A stretch of 63,921 bases of DNA. It comes from Aquificaceae bacterium (GTDB lineage: Bacteria > Aquificota > Aquificia > Aquificales > Aquificaceae). The notes under the pieces are model-generated. The model saw nothing but the letters and a program-made list of their open reading frames with translations, had not been told where the DNA came from and did not search any database. The position numbers were made by a program, and so were the translations under genes. Below, piece after piece: positions 50,936-60,579 of the stretch. The first letter of the stretch is position 1; each line of letters starts with the position of its first letter. Location of the stretch: contig JALWEG010000061.1 in the NCBI GenBank assembly GCA_027014155.1, positions 1 through 63,921 of the forward strand, written 5' to 3'.

Positions 50936-51910
50936 ATGAGAAAGGGGTTTTCCTTAATTGAGCTTCTCGTAACCCTCGTGATAGTTTCTATTCTTATGCT
51001 GGCGGTTTATTACACCTACACCTCTGTGGTGGCGAAGACGAAAACTTCCTTTGAGTCCATAGAGCTGAATATAGAAAAAAGCATAGGTCTTGAGCTTCTT
51101 AGATTGGATTTAGAGCATGTAGGGTACGGTGTTGCGGCGGACGCAGATGCGAAGATAATAGAATGGAACGAAGGTAGTGGGCCCGAAGACCGCTCTTTAA
51201 CCATACGCTCCGTGCTCAACAACACGGATTCGGAGACGATAGGCTGGCAATTGTGCAGCGGCGGAACTCCTCTTCTGTCGCTGAGCACCAGCAGTATCGT
51301 TTACGTGGATATAACGGCAGAAACTTATGCGGGGTTGGGTGCCGCTTGTCCTTCTGCAAGCGGTATTTATGTGGGCTTTCCTTACGATGGCAGTGCTACC
51401 GAATGCGAGTATAGTGGTACAAACGTTTGCTCAACCATAATTTACGAGCTTTCCGACAGCAACCTGCCTTCCCACTGCCACCCTGATACCTACAACCTCT
51501 TGAGAAAGGTAAACGGCGGGAGTGGAAGTCCCATTCTTTCGTGCGTGGCGGACTTCAAGGTCAGGTTTGATTTGGACGAGGATGGCGATGGATATGTGGA
51601 TTGCTCCGGCGGAACGGATATTTGTTGGGTTGCGGACCTCAGCTCTTTGGGCTCTACGGTAGCGGATTACAACGCCAACGTTAGAAGCAAGCTAAGGAAT
51701 ATACACGTTTATATATTGGCACAGGAGAGCGGAAAGGGCAGGGGTATCAGGTATGTGGGGAGTGGTACCTTCAGCGTTGACGAGACTTTGACTTCCAACG
51801 TGGTAGGTCTGGAACTGCCCGCCGACCATGAGAACTTCTCGTGGAAGATTTACAAGCTTACAGTTAATCCGACGGGTATGTTTGGAGGTCTGAAGGTTGA
51901 AACGGAGTAA
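50936..51910 (+). CDS. PilW-like minor pilin
   Basis: 324 aa. Leader MRKG and FSLIELLVTLVIVSILMLAV. A large globular domain with several Cys and an acidic loop FDLDEDGDGYVDCSGG that resembles a calcium-binding turn. Size and position match PilW/GspJ. Its last 14 bp overlap the pilX-like gene. Confidence 0.85.
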   Translation: MRKGFSLIELLVTLVIVSILMLAVYYTYTSVVAKTKTSFESIELNIEKSIGLELLRLDLEHVGYGVAADADAKIIEWNEGSGPEDRSLTIRSVLNNTDSETIGWQLCSGGTPLLSLSTSSIVYVDITAETYAGLGAACPSASGIYVGFPYDGSATECEYSGTNVCSTIIYELSDSNLPSHCHPDTYNLLRKVNGGSGSPILSCVADFKVRFDLDEDGDGYVDCSGGTDICWVADLSSLGSTVADYNANVRSKLRNIHVYILAQESGKGRGIRYVGSGTFSVDETLTSNVVGLELPADHENFSWKIYKLTVNPTGMFGGLKVETE

Positions 51911-52304
51911 AGAAAAGGGCTTTGTGTTGATAACCACCATACTCATAAGCGTGATAGCCTTGGCGGCCATAGGAGCTTTCACGATGTATTCAGTATACTC
52001 TGAGAAAGTCTATGGAAAGCACAAAAGATACACCACGGCTCTGGAAGCCGCTAAGGGTATGGCGGACTACGTAATAAGGGGTTTGGTAAGCGGGGATATA
52101 ACGCTCTCCTCGTGCACTGCTAACTGCATCTTAACCTCTTTACCCTCTATAAGCGGATATAACGTATCCGCCACGGTCTTGCAGGTGGCCATTCAACCTT
52201 CCGTCGCGGGAGACATAAGCGTTTATGCCGTTAGGATAAGTTCCCAGAAGGCTTCCAACCCGGTGGAAAAGTCAACCGTAGAGTTCGTTCTGAAAGTGGA
52301 GTGA
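51897..52304 (+). CDS. PilX-like minor pilin
   Basis: 135 aa from TTG 51897, preceded by GGAGGT. N-terminus MKRSKEKGFVLITTILISVI: the cleavage Gly and hydrophobic helix are there, but Glu5 is replaced (FVLITT), as in PilX/GspK-type pilins that lack Glu5 and seed the complex. AALEAAKG-like ALEAAKGMADYVIRG follows. Last gene of the pilus operon. Confidence 0.8.
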   Translation: MKRSKEKGFVLITTILISVIALAAIGAFTMYSVYSEKVYGKHKRYTTALEAAKGMADYVIRGLVSGDITLSSCTANCILTSLPSISGYNVSATVLQVAIQPSVAGDISVYAVRISSQKASNPVEKSTVEFVLKVE

Positions 52305-52390
52305 AGCTTTACAACTCCTTGAAAAAGCCACCTTGAGAGTATATCTTTTAATTGAGCTTTGAGGAAGTTCTCAGGAGGTTGTCTGATACT

Positions 52391-54280
52391 ATGATGAAGA
52401 GCTTTTTTATATGGATACTGATAATAGGCGCGATGGTTCTTGCCTTTAACGTCTTTGAACACAGCCGGGACACGGCTACAAAAACACCCCTAAACAGCTT
52501 TATGCAACTGGTGGAGGAGGGAAAAGTTAGAGAGGTGAAGGTGATAGGCCAGAGGATAGTGGCCTTTACACAGGACGGCCAGAAGATAGAGACGGCCATA
52601 CCTTTGGGTTCCACCGTGGTAGATAAGATAATGGAAAAGGGAGTAAGGGTGGAGGTCAGCACCATGGACACCAATTCGGGATGGCTCATAAATCTTCTCA
52701 TATCTTGGCTTCCCATACTGCTCTTTATAGGTATATGGATAGCTCTGATGAGGCAGATGAGCGGCGGTGCCGGAGGACCCGGCGGAGCGGGTAGAGCTTT
52801 CTCCTTCGGTAAGAGCAAGGCCAAGGTTTACGTTGAGGAGAAACCCGACGTCACCTTTGAGAAGGTGGCGGGGATAGACGAGGTAAAGGAAGAGGTAAAG
52901 GAGCTTATAGAGTACTTAAAGGACCCGGTTAAGTTCCAGAAGCTGGGCGGAAGACCACCCAAGGGAGTTCTGCTTTACGGAGAACCCGGTGTAGGTAAGA
53001 CCCTTTTGGCCAAGGCTATAGCCGGAGAGGCACACGTGCCCTTTATAACGGTTTCGGGTTCCGACTTTGTGGAGATGTTCGTAGGTGTAGGAGCTGCGAG
53101 GGTTAGAGACCTCTTTGAGACGGCAAAAAAGTACGCTCCCTGTATAGTTTTCATAGACGAGATAGACGCCGTAGGAAGAGCGAGGGGAGCGCTCAACTTG
53201 GGCGGCGGGCACGATGAGAGGGAGCAGACCCTAAACCAACTTCTGGTTGAGATGGACGGCTTTGATACCTCGGAGGGCATAATAGTGGTTGCCGCCACCA
53301 ATAGACCGGACATACTGGACCCGGCGCTTCTAAGACCGGGAAGGTTTGATAGACAGATATTCATACCCAAACCCGACGTCAAAGGCAGATACGAGATACT
53401 CAAGGTTCACGCAAAGAATAAGAAGCTGGCTCCGGACGTTGACCTTGAGGTGGTGGCCAGAGCCACTCCCGGGTTTACCGGCGCGGATTTAGAAAACCTG
53501 CTCAACGAGGCCGCTCTGCTGGCGGCGAGAAAAGGTAAAGAAGAGATACACATGGAGGAGATAGAGGAGGCCGTAGATAGAATCACTATGGGACTTGAGC
53601 GCAAAGGTATGGCCATATCTCCCAAAGAGAAGGAGAAAATCGCCTATCACGAGGCCGGACACGCCCTCATGGGCATAATGACGGAAAACGCGGACCCGGT
53701 GCACAAGGTATCTATAATTCCCAGAGGTATGGCCTTGGGCGTGACCCAACAGCTTCCCATAGACGACAAACATATATACGATAAGAAAGACCTCATAAAC
53801 AGAATCCTCGTTCTGATGGGCGGAAGAGCCGCGGAAGAGGTGTTCTACGGCAAGGAGGGCATAACCACCGGTGCGGAGAACGACCTTCAGAAGGCCACAG
53901 AGCTGGCCTACAGAATGGTCTCCATGTGGGGAATGAGCGACAGGGTAGGGCCCGTTGCCATAAGGAGGGTGTCCAACCCCTTCTTGGGAGGCATGACCAA
54001 CTCGGTGGACACCAGTCAGGAGCTTTTAAAGGACATAGACGAGGAAGTTAAAAGGATTCTCTCGGAGGCCTACGCGGAGGCCGTAAATATGGTAGAGACC
54101 TACAAGGAACCTCTGAAGGCCGTTGTAAACAAGCTCCTTGAGAAGGAGACCATAAGCTGTGAGGAGCTTGTAGAGACCATGGAGCTTTACGGCGTAGAGG
54201 TAAAGAACAAGTGCAAAAAGGAGGAGCTAAAATCGGATAAATCTGACGTAGAAGAAGAAAAGAAGGAGGTAGTTGGCTGA
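52391..54280 (+). CDS. ftsH: ATP-dependent zinc metalloprotease FtsH
   Basis: Membrane AAA+ protease, 629 aa from ATG 52391, chosen because AGGAGG lies 12 bp upstream. A longer frame from a TTG at 52352 would pass through that site. Two transmembrane helices ([36 protein letters not shown]) flank a periplasmic segment. AAA+ core [34 protein letters not shown] region [10 protein letters not shown]; zinc site HEAGH. Complete, and followed by leuC with a TGATG junction. Confidence 0.97.
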   Translation: MMKSFFIWILIIGAMVLAFNVFEHSRDTATKTPLNSFMQLVEEGKVREVKVIGQRIVAFTQDGQKIETAIPLGSTVVDKIMEKGVRVEVSTMDTNSGWLINLLISWLPILLFIGIWIALMRQMSGGAGGPGGAGRAFSFGKSKAKVYVEEKPDVTFEKVAGIDEVKEEVKELIEYLKDPVKFQKLGGRPPKGVLLYGEPGVGKTLLAKAIAGEAHVPFITVSGSDFVEMFVGVGAARVRDLFETAKKYAPCIVFIDEIDAVGRARGALNLGGGHDEREQTLNQLLVEMDGFDTSEGIIVVAATNRPDILDPALLRPGRFDRQIFIPKPDVKGRYEILKVHAKNKKLAPDVDLEVVARATPGFTGADLENLLNEAALLAARKGKEEIHMEEIEEAVDRITMGLERKGMAISPKEKEKIAYHEAGHALMGIMTENADPVHKVSIIPRGMALGVTQQLPIDDKHIYDKKDLINRILVLMGGRAAEEVFYGKEGITTGAENDLQKATELAYRMVSMWGMSDRVGPVAIRRVSNPFLGGMTNSVDTSQELLKDIDEEVKRILSEAYAEAVNMVETYKEPLKAVVNKLLEKETISCEELVETMELYGVEVKNKCKKEELKSDKSDVEEEKKEVVG

Positions 54281-55563
54281 TGGGTATGACGATAACCGAG
54301 AAGATTCTTGCGGCTCACTCGGGAAGGTCCGAAGTCCGTCCGGGGGACCTCATAACCGCAAAGATAGACCTCGCCATGGCCAACGACGTGACGGCTCCGT
54401 TGGCTATAAAGATTCTTGAGAAGCACGGCATAGATAAGGTCTTTGACCCCAACAGGATAGCCTTGGTGCTGTCCCACTTCGTTCCTGCCAAGGATATAAA
54501 GTCGGCCGAGCAGGCTAAGCTGGTAAGGGAGTTCGTAAGAAAGCACGGCATAAAGTACTTCTTTGAAGAAGGAGAGGGGATAGAGCACACCATACTGCCG
54601 GAAAAGGGCATAGTGGTTCCCGGAGACCTCGTCGTGGGGGCGGATTCGCACACCTGTACATACGGGGGCATAGGTGCCTTTGCCACCGGCGTAGGTTCCA
54701 CCGATATAGCTTACGCCATGGCCACGGGAGAGATATGGCTCAGGGTTCCCGAGTCCATGAAATTTATCTTTTACGGCAAGCTAAGGCCTTGGGTAAGTGG
54801 CAAAGACCTTATCCTGCATACCATAGGCCAGATAGGTGTTGACGGTGCTCTATACAGAGCCATGGAGTTTGAAGGAGAAACCATAAGGGAGCTATCTATA
54901 GAACAGAGGCTAACTATAGCCAACATGGCCATAGAGGCGGGTGGAAAGAGCGGAATAATAGCTCCCGACGAGAAGACCATAGAGTATGTAAAGCAGAGGG
55001 CTCAGAGGGAGTGGAAGGTATACGAGAGCGACCCGGATGCGGAGTATCACTCGGTCTACGAGTGGGACGCGAGCAAGATAGAGCCTCTGGTGGCGTGGCC
55101 TTACCTACCCTCAAACGTGCACCCGGTATCCGAATCCACCCATATAGAGATAGACCAGGCCTTTATAGGCTCGTGCACCAACGGGAGGATTGAGGACCTG
55201 AGGATTGCCGCAAAGATTCTCAAGGGTCGCAAGGTTCACCCCAACGTTAGGTGCATCGTGATACCTGCTTCCAAGGGCGTTTACATGCAAGCCATGAAGG
55301 AGGGCTTGATAGACATATTTATGGAGGCCGGTTGTGCCGTTTCAACCTCTACCTGTGGTCCCTGTTTGGGCGGGCACATGGGAGTCCTGGCCCAGGGTGA
55401 GAGGTGTATATCCACGTCCAATAGAAACTTCCCCGGTAGAATGGGGCACCCCAAGTCCGAATCCTACTTGGCCAACCCGGCGGTGGTGGCCGCAAGTGCC
55501 GTCCTGGGTAGGATTGCCCACCCCGAGGAGGTGGTCAGGGAAGAAGAGCTTGTGGGTGCGTGA
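54280..55563 (+). CDS. leuC: 3-isopropylmalate dehydratase large subunit (archaeal-type LeuC)
   Basis: 427-aa aconitase-family enzyme of leucine synthesis. Cluster ligands: IGSCTNGRIEDL (first Cys), and STCGPCLGGH (two Cys). GADSHTCTYGGIGAFATGVG and SNRNFPGRMGHP are typical. The length (about 420 rather than 466) and TITEKILAAHSG start match the shorter archaeal/thermophile LeuC-HacA group. Methanogen relatives act as homoaconitase, so substrate range is not certain. The small subunit is not adjacent. Confidence 0.88.
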   Translation: MGMTITEKILAAHSGRSEVRPGDLITAKIDLAMANDVTAPLAIKILEKHGIDKVFDPNRIALVLSHFVPAKDIKSAEQAKLVREFVRKHGIKYFFEEGEGIEHTILPEKGIVVPGDLVVGADSHTCTYGGIGAFATGVGSTDIAYAMATGEIWLRVPESMKFIFYGKLRPWVSGKDLILHTIGQIGVDGALYRAMEFEGETIRELSIEQRLTIANMAIEAGGKSGIIAPDEKTIEYVKQRAQREWKVYESDPDAEYHSVYEWDASKIEPLVAWPYLPSNVHPVSESTHIEIDQAFIGSCTNGRIEDLRIAAKILKGRKVHPNVRCIVIPASKGVYMQAMKEGLIDIFMEAGCAVSTSTCGPCLGGHMGVLAQGERCISTSNRNFPGRMGHPKSESYLANPAVVAASAVLGRIAHPEEVVREEELVGA

Positions 55564-55631
55564 ACCGTCCTCGGTCATTTTTCCTCTCCACACTCGCTCT
55601 TACAGATGGGGTGGCGGCTGGCTTCATATTC

Positions 55632-55666
55632 ATTTAAGTTATGTTTATATAATAATAAACTTAAAT
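55632..55666. promoter_or_regulatory. Dyad operator over the lpd promoter
   Basis: Inverted repeat ATTTAAGTT (55632-55640) and AACTTAAAT (55658-55666), perfect 9-bp arms, enclosing a TATAAT box (55648-55653) and an inner GTTTAT/ATAAAC dyad. A repressor here would block the promoter of the dihydrolipoyl dehydrogenase gene. The rest of 55564-55689 holds no gene. Confidence 0.5.
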
Positions 55667-55689
55667 TGGAATAACTCAGGAGGATTTTT

Positions 55690-57084
55690 ATGGAGTTTGA
55701 CCTCGTAATTCTGGGTGCAGGAAGCGGAGGCTACGAAGCGGCTCTTTACGCGGTCAGGAGAGGTATGAAGACCGCTCTCGTTGAGTTGAATCCCGCGAGC
55801 GTTGGGGGTAATTGCCTAAATAAAGGCTGTATTCCTTCCAAGTATATGAGATACGGTGCATTTTTGGTGGACAGGTTTAAGGTGATGCCCCGCTACGGGA
55901 TAACGCCTCAGGGATACGTTCTCAATTACCAAAGACTGAGGGAGGGTAGGGACGATGTTGTAATAACCATTAGGGAGAACTTCAAGAAGTTCGCTCAACA
56001 TATAAAGCTTCCCATAATATACGGCAGGGGTGTGCTAAGGGATAGAAATACTATATACGTTGAGGGTGCCAACGAGACCCTAAAGGCCAAGTACGTGCTT
56101 CTTGCAACCGGTTCTCACCCGGCGGCGGTGGGCGATTTACAGCCCGACGGCAAGCACGTCCTTGATACAGACCAGATTTGGGAGATAGAAGACTTTCCGA
56201 AAAGGGTACTCATAGTGGGAGGAGGTGCGGTAGGGGTTGAGTTTGCATACATATTCAAGAGCTACGGCTCCGATGTTATCTTGGTGGAGCTCAAAGATAG
56301 GGTTCTGCCCTCGGACGATATACCGGAGGATTCCGCACGATTTTTGGGCAGGAAGCTCAAGAAGTTGGGTGTAGATATAAGGACCAAGACCTCGGTGGAG
56401 TCCTGGGAATCCGTTCCCGAGGGTGTGAAGGTAAGCCTTACAGACGGAACGGAGGTTATAGCGGACTTTATCCTGCTGGCCGTAGGAAGGAGACCGAACA
56501 CCGATAATCTCGGACTGAAGGAAGTGGGCGTTGAGGTAAATGATAAGGGCTTTGTGAAGGTAAACGACTTTGCTCAGACCTCTGTTGAAAACATATACGC
56601 CTGCGGCGACATCACCTCACCCCTTATGCTCGCTCACAAGGCCATGTACGAAGGTAAGATAGCGGTGAACCACATGCTGGGAGGTCAAGACCTGAAAAGA
56701 AACGAGAGGATAATTCCCAAGATAATCTACTCGGCCGTAGAGGTTGCCTCTGTGGGACTGACGGAGGACCAAGCGGAGGATTTGGACTACGAAGTTAGCG
56801 TGGGAACCACCTCTTTTACCACCAATCCGAAGGCTATGGATGACGGGGAGAACGAGGGCTTCGTTAGAATAGTGGCCGATGAAGATACCGGTGAGGTTCT
56901 TGGGTGCCACATAATAGGACCGTACGCCGGGGAGCTTATACACCAGGTCGTGCACCTGATAAGAGACGGCAAGGACGTGGAATTCCTCTCCAAAAACATG
57001 TACTCTCATCCATCTCTATCCGAGGCCATAGGCCAGAGCGCTTCCGAAATATACTACGGTCCTATAACGTGGGTTAAGAGGTAA
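55690..57084 (+). CDS. lpd: Dihydrolipoyl dehydrogenase
   Basis: 464-aa FAD disulfide oxidoreductase that reoxidises protein-bound dihydrolipoamide with NAD+. FAD motif VILGAGSGGYEAAL, redox pair GGNCLNKGCIPSKYM, NAD motif VLIVGGGAVGVEFAY, second FAD motif IYACGDITSP, and the C-terminal HPSLSEAIGQSA with the catalytic His-Glu. All complete. It could serve glycine cleavage, a 2-oxoacid dehydrogenase or lipoate-based sulfur oxidation. AGGAGG precedes the ATG. Confidence 0.95.
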   Translation: MEFDLVILGAGSGGYEAALYAVRRGMKTALVELNPASVGGNCLNKGCIPSKYMRYGAFLVDRFKVMPRYGITPQGYVLNYQRLREGRDDVVITIRENFKKFAQHIKLPIIYGRGVLRDRNTIYVEGANETLKAKYVLLATGSHPAAVGDLQPDGKHVLDTDQIWEIEDFPKRVLIVGGGAVGVEFAYIFKSYGSDVILVELKDRVLPSDDIPEDSARFLGRKLKKLGVDIRTKTSVESWESVPEGVKVSLTDGTEVIADFILLAVGRRPNTDNLGLKEVGVEVNDKGFVKVNDFAQTSVENIYACGDITSPLMLAHKAMYEGKIAVNHMLGGQDLKRNERIIPKIIYSAVEVASVGLTEDQAEDLDYEVSVGTTSFTTNPKAMDDGENEGFVRIVADEDTGEVLGCHIIGPYAGELIHQVVHLIRDGKDVEFLSKNMYSHPSLSEAIGQSASEIYYGPITWVKR

Positions 57085-57199
57085 GGAATCCGGGTATTTT
57101 GCAAACTACCTCGCATCGCTACCGTTAATTTCCTCTTGACAACTTGATAATAACGGACTAATATAATTTATAGAAAAAACTATAAAGGAGGTGGTTAAG

Positions 57200-57631
57200 A
57201 TGAGAAGAGGATTGGCGGTATGGAGCCCCTTTGCGGAGCTGGATAGAATTAGGAGAGAGTTTGATAAGCTCTTGGAGGAGATGGTGCCGGCAGGCAACGG
57301 AGAAAAGATACTGGCACCGCCGGTTGATATTTATGAGACGGACGGCGAGGTGGTCATAAAGGCCGAGCTTCCCGGTGTCAAGAAGGAGGACATAGACGTA
57401 ACCATCAAAGAGAACGCCGTCCACATAAAGGCCGAAAGGAAAGAGGAAAGGGAAGAGAAAACGGAGAACGTTCATAGGGTGGAGAGGTTCTACGGAAGGA
57501 TAGAGAGGGTCGTTCCCCTGCCGGTGGACGTCAAGGCGGAGAAGGCCAAGGCCGAGTATAAGGACGGCGTGTTAGAGGTCAGGATTCCTAAGGAGAAGGT
57601 ATCCAAAGAGGCAAAGGTTAAAATCGCCTAA
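57200..57631 (+). CDS. Small heat shock protein Hsp20
   Basis: 143-aa alpha-crystallin chaperone. The ATG at 57200 is chosen because the GTG at 57191 is part of the Shine-Dalgarno AAAGGAGGTGG. Alpha-crystallin domain from PPVDIYETDGEVVIKAELPG to the end, with GVLEVRIPK; the C-terminal I-x-I-type anchor is represented by VKIA only. Upstream lie TTGACA (57134) and TATAAT (about 57160), spaced more widely than normal. 4-bp overlap with convergent murA. Confidence 0.92.
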   Translation: MRRGLAVWSPFAELDRIRREFDKLLEEMVPAGNGEKILAPPVDIYETDGEVVIKAELPGVKKEDIDVTIKENAVHIKAERKEEREEKTENVHRVERFYGRIERVVPLPVDVKAEKAKAEYKDGVLEVRIPKEKVSKEAKVKIA

Positions 57632-58917
57632 ATCCCTTCACCTTGGAGCCTTTGGATTGAGGCTCCAAGGCTTCTGAGTTTCTCGTCTATCCGTTCGTAC
57701 CCTCTGTCCAAGTGGTATATATCCCTTATTACGGTAGTTCCCTCGGCTATCAGACCTGCGAGGACCAAGCTGGCGGAGGCCCTCAGGTCTGTTGAGAACA
57801 CCTCGGTGCCGTAGAGCCTTTCTACTCCCCTAACGACGGCGGTCTTGCCGTGTATGCTGATGTTGGCTCCCATTCTCGTCAGCTCTGCGGCATGCTGGAA
57901 TCTGTTCTCAAAGATGTTTTCCGTTATCTCGGAGGTGCCGCGAGCTACAGACAGTAAGCTCATGAATTGGGCCTGCATATCGGTGGGAAAGCCCGGATAC
58001 TCTTGAGTGTTCACGTTGGTAGGGTAAATCTCTGAGCTTGACCTGAAGACCCTCACGCTGCCGTCGGGGAGTTCCTCTATACCGGCTCCGCACTCGGAAA
58101 GCTTGGAACACACGGAAGCTAAGTGTTCCAGATTTACGTTCTCTAAGGTAATGTCTCCGTCCGTCATGAGAGAGGCTACCATGAAGGTTCCCGCCTCTAT
58201 TCTGTCCGGTATGACCTTATGGTGAAAGCCCCTCAAAAAGGGAGTGCCCTCTATCTCAAGGGTTCTGTCGGAAAGCTCTATACGAGCACCCATTTTTTTC
58301 AAGACCTCTATCAGGTCCAAAACTTCAGGCTCTATGGCAACGTTCCTGAGAATGCTTCTTCCTTCCACGGCACTAAGGAGCAAGAGGGCGTTCTCCGTGC
58401 CGGTAACGGTTATTATGTCAAAGTCAAACTCTACAGGTTTTAGGCTCTTTGCGCTGAGATGTATGTAGCCGTGTCTTACGCTTACGTCCGCGCCGGCCTT
58501 TTCAAAGAGCTTTACGTGCTGGTCAACGGGACGGAGTCCTATGGAGCAGCCCCCCGGCATGGATACCACCGCCCTCTTAAATCTCGCCAGCAGCGGTCCC
58601 ATACTCAGTATGGAAGCCCTCATCTTACGGACTATCTCGTGGGGAGCTTCATAACTGACGAGTCTCTCCGAGCTAAGGTAAACGCTTTCGCTCACCCTGT
58701 AGCTTTCCGTGCCTAAGTGCCTCAGGAGGCTGAGAGCGTTGGTTATGTCTAAAAGCTCCGGCACTCCTTCCACCGAGCAGGGTTCACGGGTCAGCAAAGT
58801 GGCAAAGAGTATGGGTAAAGAGGAATTCTTAGAGCCCGATATCCTGACCCTACCTTTGAGCCTCGCACCCCCTTCTATAACGTAGGAATCAGAGGAAGAG
58901 GAGATTATGCTCTTCAT
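57628..58917 (-). CDS. murA: UDP-N-acetylglucosamine 1-carboxyvinyltransferase
   Basis: First committed enzyme of peptidoglycan synthesis, 429 aa. SGSKNSSLPILFATLL at the N-terminus holds the substrate Lys-Asn; the catalytic Cys loop is SMPGGCSIGLRPVDQH; YPGFPTDMQAQFM and LRASASLVLAGL are also conserved. The Cys makes it fosfomycin-sensitive in principle. Its 5' end overlaps the small hypothetical gene by 29 bp. Confidence 0.96.
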   Translation of the reverse strand: MKSIISSSSDSYVIEGGARLKGRVRISGSKNSSLPILFATLLTREPCSVEGVPELLDITNALSLLRHLGTESYRVSESVYLSSERLVSYEAPHEIVRKMRASILSMGPLLARFKRAVVSMPGGCSIGLRPVDQHVKLFEKAGADVSVRHGYIHLSAKSLKPVEFDFDIITVTGTENALLLLSAVEGRSILRNVAIEPEVLDLIEVLKKMGARIELSDRTLEIEGTPFLRGFHHKVIPDRIEAGTFMVASLMTDGDITLENVNLEHLASVCSKLSECGAGIEELPDGSVRVFRSSSEIYPTNVNTQEYPGFPTDMQAQFMSLLSVARGTSEITENIFENRFQHAAELTRMGANISIHGKTAVVRGVERLYGTEVFSTDLRASASLVLAGLIAEGTTVIRDIYHLDRGYERIDEKLRSLGASIQRLQGEGI

Positions 58918-59062
58918 CTTTCGGAATAATGATTTTCACTATGTCCCCCTTCCTTGATAGGAAGAGGATTATCCCGTCGTCCTCCTCTTGGGATACTGCC
59001 TCTTCGTCGGAATATATGACTATTATTCTGTCTTTTTCCTCTATCACTTTGGGGTAGTTCAT
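58889..59062 (-). CDS. Small hypothetical protein, 57 aa
   Basis: Minus-strand frame MNYPKVIEEKDRIIVIYSDE ... GIILFLSRKGDIVKIIIPKD. ATG 59062 overlaps the stop of the AsnC-like gene as ATGA, and the frame runs into murA by 29 bp. Two beta-rich segments flank an acidic loop (SQEEDDG). The tight coupling supports a real gene. No family is recognised. Confidence 0.55.
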   Translation of the reverse strand: MNYPKVIEEKDRIIVIYSDEEAVSQEEDDGIILFLSRKGDIVKIIIPKDEEHNLLFL

Positions 59063-59358
59063 ATCCTGACCACCACGCAGGTTAGGGCTTCCTTTACACC
59101 CTCAAGGGAGTGTATCTTGTTTATCACCAGCCTTCCCAGCTCGTCTTGGTTGGGAAGTTCGCAGAAGACTATTATGTCGTAAGGTCCTGTTACCACGTCG
59201 GCCGTCTTAACGCCCTCAAAGGTGGACAGGGCGAGCATTATGCTGGGTATCTCTCTGGGGTCCGCTTTTATGAGAATGTAAGCTCTTATAGCGTTCTCGG
59301 CTTCAAGCTCCATCAGCTCTGTTATAGACATGGGATAGCTCTTCTCTTCTATGGACAT
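59059..59358 (-). CDS. Lrp/AsnC ligand-binding (RAM) domain protein without DNA-binding domain
   Basis: 99 aa: AIRAYILIKADPREIPSIML, VKTADVVTGPYDIIVFCELP, LGRLVINKIHSLEGVKEALT. This is the RAM fold of Lrp/AsnC regulators alone, a common stand-alone form that may bind amino acids or partner proteins. ATG 59358 has GGAGG upstream but lies inside the end of hemA, overlapping by 56 bp; 59313 is an alternative start. Confidence 0.8.
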   Translation of the reverse strand: MSIEEKSYPMSITELMELEAENAIRAYILIKADPREIPSIMLALSTFEGVKTADVVTGPYDIIVFCELPNQDELGRLVINKIHSLEGVKEALTCVVVRI

Positions 59359-60535
59359 TACCTTTAACCTCCTCGGAGAATATTTTAAGCATAAGAGGTG
59401 CGATTTCCGGGTTTCTTTTGATTTCCTTAAAGGCTTTGAATAGAACCCTTCTCAGATACGGACTTTCCCTTTCGTGTTCTCTGACGCTGTCCTTGATTTT
59501 CAGTATGACGGGTTCTACCTTAAGTCCCTCAAACCACCTCATAAACTTATTAACCTCATCCCAAACTATTATTTCTCCCTTTTGCGCCTCCCTCTTCCTA
59601 TCCCTTAGGTTGCTCTCTACCACCTGTTTGAGGTCGTCTATATCGTAGAGGAATACCTCCTCTATCTGACCTACCGCCGGCTCTACGTTCCGTGGAACGG
59701 ATATATCTATGATAAACATGGGCTCGTAGGAGCGCCTCTTCATGACATCTTCCATCAGTTCCGATGTCAAGAGGTGATGCCTCGCACCGGTGGATACCAG
59801 CACGATGTCCATGTCAACCAAGTAATCGGACATCTCCTCAAAGCGTAGAGCGTTGCCCTCAAGGTTCTGGGCGAGTTTTAGAGCTTTTTCGTAGGTTCTG
59901 TTGGTTATGTAGAGCTTGGCCCCCAGCCTCTTTAGATAATTGGCCGCCAGCTCACCCATCTCCCCGGCACCTACCAGAAGAACCCTTGCCTTTTTTATAT
60001 CTCCGAATATCCTCTTGGCGAGTTCTACGGCCGCGTAGCTTATGGATACTGCGTTCCTGCTTATGCCAGTCTCCGTTCTGACCCTCTTGGAAGTTCTCAG
60101 AGCCTTATCAAACACCCTGTTGAGAATCTTTCCGGTAGTTCCCAGCTCCTTGGCGATGCGGAAGGAGCTTTTAAACTGGGAGACGATTTGTGGCTCGCCC
60201 ACCACCATAGAGTCCAAGCTGGCCGCAACCTTGAATATGTGGAACACGGCCTTATCGTTTTTCAGCAGGAAGCTCTGTTTATCCAGGCTACCCTTTCTTA
60301 AACCTTTCATCTCTCCGAAGGTATCAATCAAGGCTCTTACGTCCCCCTCTTTCTCTGAGAAGGCGTAAAGCTCAACCCTGTTGCAGGTGGACAGAAGGCA
60401 CAGCTCTTGGACTCCAGAGGACTCTTTCAGGAGGGGGAGTATGTGGTAAAGCTCTTCTTCCTTGCAGGCGAGCCTCTCCCTCAGCTCTACGGGGGCGGTT
60501 TTAAAGTTAAGTCCGAAGGCGTATATGTCCCCCAT
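59303..60535 (-). CDS. hemA: Glutamyl-tRNA reductase
   Basis: First enzyme of C5 tetrapyrrole synthesis, 410 aa. Catalytic Cys in LLSTCNRVELYAF, VGEPQIVSQFK, NADPH site LLVGAGEMGELAANYL, FIIDISVPRNVEP, and a C-terminal dimerisation helix. Complete. It uses Glu-tRNA(Glu), a tRNA encoded at 15955. It precedes, in the same direction, the RAM-domain, small hypothetical and murA genes, with overlaps throughout. Confidence 0.96.
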   Translation of the reverse strand: MGDIYAFGLNFKTAPVELRERLACKEEELYHILPLLKESSGVQELCLLSTCNRVELYAFSEKEGDVRALIDTFGEMKGLRKGSLDKQSFLLKNDKAVFHIFKVAASLDSMVVGEPQIVSQFKSSFRIAKELGTTGKILNRVFDKALRTSKRVRTETGISRNAVSISYAAVELAKRIFGDIKKARVLLVGAGEMGELAANYLKRLGAKLYITNRTYEKALKLAQNLEGNALRFEEMSDYLVDMDIVLVSTGARHHLLTSELMEDVMKRRSYEPMFIIDISVPRNVEPAVGQIEEVFLYDIDDLKQVVESNLRDRKREAQKGEIIVWDEVNKFMRWFEGLKVEPVILKIKDSVREHERESPYLRRVLFKAFKEIKRNPEIAPLMLKIFSEEVKGNVHRREELSHVYNRADGA

Positions 60536-60579
60536 ACTGATTTAAATTATATACCTTGAGGTGAGCTTTGTTATTTTTC

